Assembly (NCBI GenBank): GCA_024278725.1
Contig: JAJRSQ010000007.1
Span: 1 to 6,056, forward strand
DNA from: Chloroflexota bacterium
Lineage (GTDB): Bacteria > Chloroflexota > Anaerolineae > 4572-78
Direction of reading: 5' to 3'
Length of the DNA stretch: 6,056 nucleotides
This document shows, piece by piece, positions 1 through 5,281 of the stretch. Within the stretch, counting starts at the first letter, position 1; each line of letters starts with the position of its first letter. A model generated the notes under the pieces. It saw only the letters and a list, made by a program, of their open reading frames with translations, did not search any database and was not told where the DNA came from. A program made the position numbers and the translations under genes.

Positions 1-59
1 AAGGAAGCGGTGGCAATTGCAGCCAAGATTATCAGCAGGAATAGCATCAGTTTTCGCAT
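1..59 (-). CDS. Start of a secreted or membrane-anchored protein, cut by left edge
   Basis: An ATG at 57-59 on the minus strand opens a frame that stays open to the left edge and gives 19 complete codons. The peptide begins MRKLMLFLLIILAAIATAS. It has a short positive n-region (R2, K3), an uninterrupted hydrophobic stretch from about L4 to A16, and a small-residue A-T-A-S end. That is the shape of a Sec signal peptide or an N-terminal membrane anchor. A purine-rich GAAAGG (68-73) lies 8 bases before the ATG, a good ribosome-binding distance, which supports the start. The gene follows queA by 37 bases in the same direction and may be co-transcribed with it. No cysteine is seen in the visible part, so a lipobox cannot be claimed. 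The product cannot be identified from 19 residues. Confidence 0.62.
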   Translation of the reverse strand, partial: MRKLMLFLLIILAAIATAS

Positions 60-63
60 AAAA

Positions 64-79
64 CCAGCCTTTCGGCTAA
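64..79 (-). promoter_or_regulatory. Small GAAA-loop hairpin over the ribosome-binding site of the leftmost gene
   Basis: On the minus strand AGCC (77-74), loop GAAA (73-70) and GGCT (69-66) form a 4-bp stem closed by a GNRA-type tetraloop. Two U·G wobbles (78/65 and 79/64) can extend it to 6 bp. The putative Shine-Dalgarno GAAAGG (68-73) lies in the loop and 3' arm, so folding would partly hide it. The stem is followed by TTTT at 63-60, so a weak intrinsic terminator after queA is the alternative reading. The stem is short and either role is inferred. Confidence 0.3.
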
Positions 80-100
80 AAGCTGTCAGCTTTCAGCTAC
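74..100. repeat. Degenerate heptad repeat (NGCTNNN) across the queA stop codon
   Basis: Read on the plus strand, 7-base units start at 74, 81, 88 and 95 (the last is 6 bases long). Each has GCT at unit positions 2-4: GGCTAAA, AGCTGTC, AGCTTTC and AGCTAC. The array also contains the self-complementary core AAAGCTG-T-CAGCTTT (79-93). It overlaps the queA stop codon at 97-99. The two spacers at 1479-1541 and 2602-2669 show the same 7-base period with a different unit. Confidence 0.5.
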
Positions 101-1170
101 AAAATCAACATCGCATCGCCGAAGCTGTAAAAGCGATATTTTTCGGCAATGGCGGCGGCGTATGCCCGGCGCATCAAATCAACGCCCGCAAACGCGCCCA
201 CCAACATCAACAGGCTGCTTTTGGGCAGATGGAAATTCGTCAGCATCACATCCACCGCGCGGAACCGGAAGCCGGGATAAATATACAAATCGGTGGGCGA
301 TTCAAACGCCTGCACCGGCTTCCACGGGCAAATGCCCGCCTCCAACCGGCTGGCATCCCGCAGCGACCCCTGCACCCCCGCCGAGCGGAGCGCGCCCGTT
401 TCCAGCGTGCGGACGGACGTTGTGCCCACCGCCACAATGCGCCCGCCAGTCAGCTTGGCATCGTTGATGCGGCGGGCGGCGTCGCTCGAAATGGTTGCCC
501 ATTCGCTGTGGATGGGATGGTCTTCAATATCTTCCACCGTCACCGGCTTAAACGTGTCCAGCCCCACGTGCAGGGTCACATATTCCAATTGCACCCCGCG
601 CCGCCGCAAATCAATCAGCATATCGGGCGAAAAATGGAGTCCGGCGGTCGGGGCGGCGGCAGAACCATCATAGCGGCTGTACACCGTCTGATACCGTTCC
701 GGGTCGTCCAGCGTTTGATGGATGTATGGCGGCAACGGCGTTTCGCCGATGTCATACAAATAATCTTCCACGGGGGATGAAAACTGCACCACCCGCCGCG
801 CACCGTCCAATTCCGCCACAATTTTGCCCGTCAAATCGCTGTGGTCGATGGAAAAAGTGCTGCCCGGACGCAATCGTTTGCCGCCCACCAGCGCCTCCCA
901 TTTCGTGGCGGACTGTTTTTTCAGCAGTAGCAGCTCCATTTTCCCGCCGGTGGCTTTCTTGCCGTACAATCGGGCGGGGATGACGCGGGTGTCGTTGGCA
1001 ACCAGAATATCGCCGGGATTGAGATATGCCGGCAGGTCGGAAAATTGGCGGTGGGCAATGTCGCCCGTCCGGCGGTTGACCACCATCAACCGCGAGGCGT
1101 GGCGGGGTTCAACGGGCGTTTGGGCGATGAGTTCGGGGGGAAGGGTGTAATCGAAGGTTGATAGTTTCAT
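97..1170 (-). CDS. queA: S-adenosylmethionine:tRNA ribosyltransferase-isomerase QueA
   Basis: QueA transfers and isomerises the ribosyl group of S-adenosylmethionine onto preQ1 at the tRNA wobble position. The product is epoxyqueuosine, the step before queuosine; the enzyme is cytosolic. The 357-residue product has normal length and the family's signatures in order: FDYTLPPELIAQTP (6-19), GDILVANDTRVIPARL (53-68), GETPLPPYI (142-150), VYSRYDGSAAAPTAGLHFS (163-181), VTLHVGLDTFKPV (198-210), VAVGTTSVRTLE (246-257) and LTNFHLPKSSLLMLVGAF (310-327). It ends in AEKYRFYSFGDAMLI. A possible in-frame start at 1215 adds 15 residues, but that ATG lies inside a palindromic repeat, and the family N-terminus matches MKLSTFDY, so I use 1170. 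No Shine-Dalgarno precedes this ATG. It follows a DUF2905 gene and ruvB in the same direction, a familiar arrangement. No internal damage is visible. Confidence 0.97.
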   Translation of the reverse strand: MKLSTFDYTLPPELIAQTPVEPRHASRLMVVNRRTGDIAHRQFSDLPAYLNPGDILVANDTRVIPARLYGKKATGGKMELLLLKKQSATKWEALVGGKRLRPGSTFSIDHSDLTGKIVAELDGARRVVQFSSPVEDYLYDIGETPLPPYIHQTLDDPERYQTVYSRYDGSAAAPTAGLHFSPDMLIDLRRRGVQLEYVTLHVGLDTFKPVTVEDIEDHPIHSEWATISSDAARRINDAKLTGGRIVAVGTTSVRTLETGALRSAGVQGSLRDASRLEAGICPWKPVQAFESPTDLYIYPGFRFRAVDVMLTNFHLPKSSLLMLVGAFAGVDLMRRAYAAAIAEKYRFYSFGDAMLIL

Positions 1171-1174
1171 GGAT

Positions 1175-1183
1175 GATATACCA
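1175..1183 (-). promoter_or_regulatory. Possible extended -10 element just before queA
   Basis: On the minus strand TGG-TATATC ends 4 bases before the queA ATG. It resembles the TGG-TATAAT before ruvB and stands where a Shine-Dalgarno would be expected. No TTGACA-like -35 lies at 16-18 bases. If active, transcription would begin at about the start codon, giving a leaderless message. The hexamer matches TATAAT at only 4 of 6 positions and the spacing is tight, so this is tentative. Confidence 0.22.
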
Positions 1184-1198
1184 TTTAGGGTTTTTGAA

Positions 1199-1226
1199 GT
1201 AGGGGCACGATGCATCGTGCCCCTAC
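1199..1226. repeat. Perfect 28-base palindrome, likely a dispersed REP-like repeat
   Basis: GTAGGGGCACGATG is followed directly by its exact reverse complement, giving 14 + 14 bases with no mismatch. Identity stops at both ends (A at 1198 against G at 1227). It lies 4 bases beyond the DUF2905 stop and 28 bases before the queA start. It could form a GC-rich hairpin in the transcript or a cruciform, but no T-run follows, so it is not a canonical intrinsic terminator. Palindromes beginning GTAGGGGC are, as I recall, dispersed intergenic repeats in some Chloroflexota and cyanobacteria. Only one copy is present here, so dispersal is not shown. Confidence 0.75.
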
Positions 1227-1230
1227 GAAG

Positions 1231-1467
1231 TTATCGGTTCAAAAATCGAATGAGCAGATTCAGCACCACGGTCAGCACAATGCTGAGGATGATGGAGGTG
1301 GCAATGGGAAAATAGACCGACACATTGCCGCGCCGAAAGTTGATGTCGCCCGGCAGATGTCCCAGCCACGGAAAGAATTTTCCGCTCAACAAAAACAATG
1401 CGCCCACCAGCGCGATGAATCCACCCAATATTAAAAATAGTTTACCGATTGATTGAAAGTCCATCAT
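1231..1467 (-). CDS. Small two-helix membrane protein, DUF2905 family
   Basis: The 78-residue product has two hydrophobic segments, about residues 8-28 (rich in L, I, G, F) and 49-74 (PIATSIILSIVLTVVLNLL). They are joined by a short polar loop with the motif LGHLPGDINFRRGNVSVYFP. The LPGDI..RRGN..YFP pattern is the hallmark I associate with DUF2905. The family's function is unknown and the protein should sit in the cytoplasmic membrane. Two adjacent ATGs (1467 and 1464) are possible starts; neither has a strong Shine-Dalgarno. The gene lies between ruvB and queA, a placement seen in several bacterial phyla, so it is probably co-transcribed with them. A 26-bp imperfect hairpin separates it from ruvB, and a perfect palindrome follows its stop by 4 bases. 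No role should be assumed from the neighbours alone. Confidence 0.88.
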   Translation of the reverse strand: MMDFQSIGKLFLILGGFIALVGALFLLSGKFFPWLGHLPGDINFRRGNVSVYFPIATSIILSIVLTVVLNLLIRFLNR

Positions 1468-1478
1468 TTCAAGTTGCG

Positions 1479-1541
1479 AATGACGAATGACGAGTGACGA
1501 ATGAGATACCGTTCATCACTCGTCGTTCGTCACTCGTCATT
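1479..1541. repeat. Inverted pair of heptad repeat arms between ruvB and DUF2905
   Basis: The left arm (1479-1504) is built of 7-base units AATGACG, AATGACG, AGTGACG and a partial AATGA. The right arm (1513-1541) is the reverse complement of a similar array. Over 26 aligned positions 22 are identical. In the minus-strand transcript two of the four differences become G·U pairs, leaving a stem with one 2-base internal loop. The 8-base spacer is 1505-1512. The structure begins within the ruvB stop codon (1540-1542) and ends about 11 bases before the DUF2905 start. No T-tract follows, so a processing or stability element is likelier than a canonical terminator. Confidence 0.78.
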
Positions 1542-2565
1542 AAAAGAGTGTCGGTTGCGAATTGTCGCCGTCGGGAGCGGTGTACCCCAAATGATTGTAC
1601 GCCCGGGCGGTCGCTTTTCGCCCGCGCGGGGTGCGTTCCAAAAATCCGAGTTGCAGCAGATACGGCTCTACCACGTCCATCACCGTACTGCTATCCTCGC
1701 CGATGCTGGCGGCGATGGTGTCCAGCCCGACGGGTCCGCCATTGAATTTGTCAATAATGGCGTGGAGGACTTTCCGGTCCAGCACATCCAGTCCGAGCGG
1801 GTCAACCTCCAGCATCATCAACGCTTCGTGCGCCACCTCGGCGGTGATGATGCCATCCGAGCGCACTTCGGCGAAATCGCGGGCGCGTTTGAGCAGCCGG
1901 TTGGCGATACGCGCCGTGCCCCGCGCGCGGTTGGCAATTTCCATCGCCCCGTCCGCTTCAATGGGCACGTTCAAAATGGCGGCGGAGCGGAGTACGATTT
2001 GCGCCAGTTCCTTCGGTTTATAAAATTCCAGCCGGAACACCGAGCCGAATCTGTCCCGCAACGGCGATGCCAGCAGCGAAAGGCGGGTGGTCGCCCCCAA
2101 AATGGTGAAGCGCGGCAGTTTGAGCCGGATATTGCGCGCGCTGGAACCCTTGCCGATGATGATGTCGAGCGCAAAATCTTCCATGGCGGGATAAAGAATT
2201 TCCTCCACCGCGCGGCTCATGCGGTGAATTTCATCAATGAACAGAATATCGCCGCGCCGCAGGTTGGTCAGAATGGCGGCTAAATCGCCGGGGCGCTCGA
2301 TGGCGGGACCGGAGGTGATTTTCAACCGCGTCTCCATTTCGTGCGCGATGATGTTCGCCAGGGTGGTTTTGCCCAACCCCGGCGGACCATATGCCAAAAT
2401 ATGGTCGAGCGGCTCTTCGCGCAGTTTGGCGGCTTCAATCAAAATGCGGATGTTCGCCTTGACCGGCTCCTGCCCGAAATAACCGTCCCAGCCGGTGGGG
2501 CGCAAACTCTGCTGGAGTTTCTCTTCCGATGTGTTTTCTTGTGGCGAAATCGTTCGGTCTTCCAT
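1540..2565 (-). CDS. ruvB: Holliday junction branch-migration ATPase RuvB
   Basis: RuvB is the hexameric AAA+ motor that, with RuvA, pumps DNA through Holliday junctions before RuvC cuts them. The 341-residue product has normal length. Visible elements are Walker A GPPGLGKTT (60-68), SGPAIERPGDLAAILT (85-100), Walker B LFIDEIH (108-114), the LYPAMEDF stretch (124-131), sensor 1 LGATTR (156-161), the arginine-finger region SPLRDRFG (167-174), sensor 2 GTARIANR (216-223), and a C-terminal winged-helix domain with GLDTIAASIGE and RTPRGRKATARAYNHLG. The ATG at 2565 is preceded by a perfect TATAAT 9 bases upstream and has no Shine-Dalgarno, so the message is probably almost leaderless. ruvA and ruvC do not flank it; the upstream gene is an unrelated FAD enzyme. 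DUF2905 and queA follow. All catalytic residues look intact. Confidence 0.98.
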   Translation of the reverse strand: MEDRTISPQENTSEEKLQQSLRPTGWDGYFGQEPVKANIRILIEAAKLREEPLDHILAYGPPGLGKTTLANIIAHEMETRLKITSGPAIERPGDLAAILTNLRRGDILFIDEIHRMSRAVEEILYPAMEDFALDIIIGKGSSARNIRLKLPRFTILGATTRLSLLASPLRDRFGSVFRLEFYKPKELAQIVLRSAAILNVPIEADGAMEIANRARGTARIANRLLKRARDFAEVRSDGIITAEVAHEALMMLEVDPLGLDVLDRKVLHAIIDKFNGGPVGLDTIAASIGEDSSTVMDVVEPYLLQLGFLERTPRGRKATARAYNHLGYTAPDGDNSQPTLF

Positions 2566-2574
2566 GATGGGGCA

Positions 2575-2603
2575 ATTATACCACAGCCGGAAGTAATGAA
2601 CAA
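2575..2603 (-). promoter_or_regulatory. Predicted ruvB promoter with extended -10
   Basis: On the minus strand a perfect TATAAT (2580-2575) is preceded by TGG, matching the TGn extended -10. A weak -35 TTGTTC (2603-2598; 3 of 6 consensus positions) lies 17 bases upstream. The predicted start of transcription is near 2568, only about 3 bases before the ruvB ATG. The -35 overlaps the left arm of the imperfect inverted repeat at 2602-2669. The elements were found by eye. Confidence 0.62.
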
Positions 2604-2669
2604 TGAAATAGCAAACGGGAATCAGACCATCAAAATCGGGGGCGTATGATTCGCCATTCGCTATTCATT
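2602..2669. repeat. Imperfect inverted repeat spanning the glcD stop and ruvB upstream region
   Basis: The arms are 2602-2623 and 2648-2669. On the minus strand they pair over about 20 positions with two single-base bulges, and the two mismatches become G·U wobbles. The loop is 2624-2647. The right arm carries 7-base units (ATTCGCC, ATTCGCT, then ATTCATTC). The arm contains the stop codon of the FAD-oxidase gene (2661-2663), so the stem starts inside that gene's end. It could slow ribosomes or RNase at the 3' end. No T-run follows, so it is not a canonical terminator. Confidence 0.6.
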
Positions 2670-4052
2670 CAGTACCTTACCGGGGTTGAGAATTCCGTGC
2701 GGGTCGAACAGGGTTTTGATTTGGCGCATCACCGCCATCGCCGATGCGCCATGTTCGGCGACCATGTATTTTCGTTTGCCCAACCCCACGCCGTGCTCGC
2801 CGGTGGATGTGCCGTCCAGCGAAAGCGCCATTTCCACCAGTTTTTTGTTCAGCAAAAAAGCTTTGTCGCGGGTGGCGGCATCATCGGCGTGGTAAAAACC
2901 GATGACGTGCAGGTTGCCGTCGCCGGCGTGACCGAGCACGCTGCCATCAATTTCCAATTCGGCGAGCATTTTTTCCGCCGCCGCTGCCAGCGCGGGATAA
3001 TTCGAGATGGGGACGGACACATCCGAGACGAAATATTCTTTGCCCGGAAAATAGCGCAGATGAACTTCAAAAATGCGATGCCGCGCTTCCCACAACCGCG
3101 ACCGCGCCTCGCGCCCGATGCCGGATTGGTATTGTTGCGCCTCGTTTTCCCGACAGATGTCCCCTGCCAGCGCGAGCGTCTGCGTCAATGCATCCTCATT
3201 CACGCCGTTAAATTCCATGAACAGATGCGGGGTTTCCGGGAAATTGATGCCGTCTTCGGTGTTCATCACCCGAATTGCCGTGGTGTCGAGCAGTTCGAGC
3301 GCGGTGGGTTCCAACCCCGCACCGATAAGCTCAAACACGGCGTGCGCGGCGTGCGCCACATCGGGGAAGGCGGCGGTGGCGACGCTGAAATGTTCGGGGA
3401 GCGGGGCGAGCTTCAGGGTGGCGGCGGTGATGATTGCCAGCGTGCCCTCCGAGCCGACCAGCAGGTGGGTCAAATCATATCCCGCCGACTGTTTGACCGA
3501 GCGCGAGCCGGTGCGGATGACCGTCCCGTCCGCCAGCACCGCTTCCAGCGCCAGCACGTTGTCGCGGGTGGCGCCGTATTTGACGGTGCGAATCCCGGCG
3601 GCGTTGTTCGCCAGCATCCCGCCGATGCTGGCATTCGCGCCGGGGTCGGGGGCGAAAAAGAGTCCGTGCCGCGCCAGAATTTTGTTCATATCTTTGTACA
3701 GCACGCCGGGCTGAACAGTCACTTGAAAATCATGGGCATGGATTTCCAGAATTTTATCCATCTGCCGAAAATTGAGGACGATGCCCCCCTGCACGGGGAT
3801 GGGATTCCCCTCGATGCTGGTTCCCGCGCCCCAGGCGGTGACGGGGATGCGGCGGGCGGCGGCGTATTTCAGCACGGCACTCACCTCGGCGGTGGATTGC
3901 ACCCACACCACCGCGTCGGGCAGATGGGCGGGGTGCGCCGACTGGTCGCGGCTGTGCTGTTCGCGGTCGGCGCGAGCGGCGGACACGCGGTCGGCGGGAA
4001 TGAGCCGACGCAAATCATCAATCAACGTGGAAGACACCGGATGCAAAGTCAT
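2661..4052 (-). CDS. FAD-binding 2-hydroxyacid dehydrogenase (GlcD / D-lactate dehydrogenase family)
   Basis: Enzymes of this family oxidise D-lactate, glycolate or related 2-hydroxyacids to 2-oxoacids with FAD, passing electrons to cytochrome c, quinone or a partner flavoprotein. The 463-residue product has an FAD_binding_4 (PCMH-type) half with VTAWGAGTSIEG (71-82), PDPGANASIGGMLANNAAG (135-153) and GYDLTHLLVGSEGTL (191-205). The FAD-oxidase C-terminal half has DVSVPIS (344-350), GHAGDGNLH (374-382), GTSTGEHGVGLGK (414-426) and NPGKVL (456-461). It has no signal peptide and no cysteine-rich Fe-S domain, so it resembles the single-domain LDHD/GlcD form. No glcE, glcF or lactate permease gene lies beside it. 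The ATG at 4052 has a strong Shine-Dalgarno (AAGGGG) 7 bases upstream and its own promoter. The exact substrate cannot be read from the sequence, so I give no symbol. Confidence 0.93.
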   Translation of the reverse strand: MTLHPVSSTLIDDLRRLIPADRVSAARADREQHSRDQSAHPAHLPDAVVWVQSTAEVSAVLKYAAARRIPVTAWGAGTSIEGNPIPVQGGIVLNFRQMDKILEIHAHDFQVTVQPGVLYKDMNKILARHGLFFAPDPGANASIGGMLANNAAGIRTVKYGATRDNVLALEAVLADGTVIRTGSRSVKQSAGYDLTHLLVGSEGTLAIITAATLKLAPLPEHFSVATAAFPDVAHAAHAVFELIGAGLEPTALELLDTTAIRVMNTEDGINFPETPHLFMEFNGVNEDALTQTLALAGDICRENEAQQYQSGIGREARSRLWEARHRIFEVHLRYFPGKEYFVSDVSVPISNYPALAAAAEKMLAELEIDGSVLGHAGDGNLHVIGFYHADDAATRDKAFLLNKKLVEMALSLDGTSTGEHGVGLGKRKYMVAEHGASAMAVMRQIKTLFDPHGILNPGKVLNE

Positions 4053-4059
4053 AATTTTT

Positions 4060-4065
4060 CCCCTT
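4060..4065 (-). promoter_or_regulatory. Strong ribosome-binding site of the FAD-oxidase gene
   Basis: The minus strand reads AAGGGG ending 7 bases before the ATG at 4052. It fixes the start and is the clearest Shine-Dalgarno in the window. The ruvB and queA starts have none, so the contrast is informative. Confidence 0.8.
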
Positions 4066-4087
4066 TATGTGCGTGATGGTTGGGAAT

Positions 4088-4115
4088 ATTATAAACGTTT
4101 TTGGGGATTTGTCAT
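4088..4115 (-). promoter_or_regulatory. Predicted sigma-70-type promoter of the FAD-oxidase gene
   Basis: On the minus strand -35 ATGACA (4115-4110; 5 of 6 matches to TTGACA), a 16-base spacer and a perfect -10 TATAAT (4093-4088) are present. The predicted start of transcription is near 4081, giving a 5' leader of about 29 bases that contains the Shine-Dalgarno. The -35 overlaps the stop codon of the upstream regulator gene (4112-4114). This suggests the FAD-oxidase gene can be transcribed apart from the signalling pair, although read-through remains possible. Confidence 0.7.
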
Positions 4116-5281
4116 CGTTGGGGGGCGGGCAAATTTTCTGCCGCCGGGGTGCGCACCAGCACCGGCTCTTTGATGCCGACGCCGTTGGCGTAATTTCGCA
4201 GGCGGAAGAGAATCGGCAGGGTGATAACCTGCCCTTTGCCCACCAGCCGCAAGCCGGTTTTCGCCAGAATATCTTCTTCCACCACCATCCCTTCTTTCAA
4301 CTCGGTGATGGACACCTCGCGGATGTTGATAGCGCCTTCCGCCCCGGGGATGGTGTGCAGCGCCGCCAACAATTGGGGGTGAAATTCGTCGGTGCGTCTC
4401 CGCAACGCCAGCACGATGTCCCGATAGCTCATCCCCTGTTGTTCAAGCCGGTCGAATTCGATGGCGAGCTTCAATATTTGCGCCCCCAGCGCAACCACAT
4501 CCTCCGCGGATGACAGTTCCGACGGGTCGCACTGCAATGGCGGGGGTTTCCGCTGATGCTCGATGATGCGGGTGATGAGTTCGAGCCGGGGGATTTTCGC
4601 CAGCAAATCGCGCCCGGCGATGGGATGCGAGGCATACATGCGCTGTTCGTTGGGGTTCAGCGGTTCGCCGCGCTGGACTTTCTGCAAAATGGCGGGGGGA
4701 ATTGCCACGCAACCGATGTGTGACAGCATCGCCGCCAATTCAAAATGCCACAAATGCTCGCTTCGGATGGCTTGCGCCAGATGCCGCACGGTACGGCGAA
4801 TGCGCGACGTGCGGCTGAACGCATCCGGGCTGACGAGACTCAAAATCTCGCTCAATACCTGAATGCTCCCCTTGAGGGTTTTGTTGAGCAGTTCGCGCTC
4901 GGCGATGACGAGCCGGTATTGTTCAATCCCGGCGGAAAGTGCGCTCGCCAGCGTTTCTGCCGAGCAGGGCTTGGTGAGAAAACGGAAGATGTTCCCTTCG
5001 TTCACCGCGTCAATTGCCATTTGCATGTCGGCATAGCCGGTGAGCATGATGCGCACGGTGTCCGGGAATTTTTCTTTCACCTGCAACAAAAATTCAATGC
5101 CGTTCATGCCGGGCATCCGAAAATCGGAGACGACCACCGCGAAGGGTCCCATCGTCTCCAATTTTGCCAGCCCTTCGAAGGCGTCGGCGGCGGTTTCCAG
5201 CCGGAATTGCTCAATCAATCGCCGGCGATAGCCCCGCCGCACCAGTTCTTCATCATCAACGAATAACACGGATTCAGTCAT
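4112..5281 (-). CDS. Response regulator with degenerate HD-GYP-type output domain
   Basis: The product (389 residues from ATG 5281) begins with an intact CheY-like receiver: acidic pair D9-D10, phospho-acceptor D53 in VSDFRMPGM, switch residues T81 and K104 (LTKP). A helical linker (about 120-160) joins it to an HD-GYP-like domain (about 160-245). The usual LHDIGK reads LSHIGC (166-171), the helix NEQRMYASHPIAGRDLL is kept, and the HHE..DG.GYP signature is replaced by IIEHQRKPPP. Cyclic-di-GMP hydrolysis is therefore unlikely; a protein-binding output is more plausible. A C-terminal segment (about 320-380; VSITELKEGMVVEEDILAKTG, then a GIKEPVLV end) resembles the beta-rich tail of such regulators. 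Earlier in-frame starts at 5293 (TTG), 5290 and 5284 add 4, 3 or 1 residues. The start overlaps the upstream HDOD gene by 8 bases (ATGACTGA), implying coupled translation. The cognate kinase is not in the window. Confidence 0.9.
   Translation of the reverse strand: MTESVLFVDDEELVRRGYRRRLIEQFRLETAADAFEGLAKLETMGPFAVVVSDFRMPGMNGIEFLLQVKEKFPDTVRIMLTGYADMQMAIDAVNEGNIFRFLTKPCSAETLASALSAGIEQYRLVIAERELLNKTLKGSIQVLSEILSLVSPDAFSRTSRIRRTVRHLAQAIRSEHLWHFELAAMLSHIGCVAIPPAILQKVQRGEPLNPNEQRMYASHPIAGRDLLAKIPRLELITRIIEHQRKPPPLQCDPSELSSAEDVVALGAQILKLAIEFDRLEQQGMSYRDIVLALRRRTDEFHPQLLAALHTIPGAEGAINIREVSITELKEGMVVEEDILAKTGLRLVGKGQVITLPILFRLRNYANGVGIKEPVLVRTPAAENLPAPQR

Noticed and set aside
10..780. 256-codon open frame on the plus strand opposite queA
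   Set aside because: It is antisense to a strongly conserved queA and has a low-complexity composition (many H, R, A, Q) with no family motif.
1171..1215. A 15-residue N-terminal extension of QueA
   Set aside because: The ATG at 1213-1215 lies inside the 28-base palindrome, the added residues match nothing in the family, and the conserved N-terminus begins at MKLSTFDY.
1199..1226. Intrinsic terminator after DUF2905
   Set aside because: The stem is strong but has no loop spacer and is followed by TTCAAAAACC in the direction of transcription, with no T-tract.
1479..1541. A CRISPR-like array
   Set aside because: The units are only 7 bases, contiguous and degenerate, with no spacers of 25-40 bases and no cas genes.
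1501..2283. 260-codon open frame on the plus strand opposite ruvB
   Set aside because: It is antisense to intact ruvB motifs, and its start lies inside the heptad hairpin. No domain is recognisable.
2646..4076. 476-codon open frame on the plus strand, antisense to the FAD-oxidase gene
   Set aside because: It covers the whole GlcD/LDHD gene on the other strand. Its translation has no recognisable domain, is rich in H, Q, G and R, and is explained as a shadow of the GC-biased codons of the real gene.
4112..5281. Active cyclic-di-GMP phosphodiesterase
   Set aside because: The HD pair and the GYP loop are both missing, so an active HD-GYP call is not supported even though the domain order resembles RpfG.
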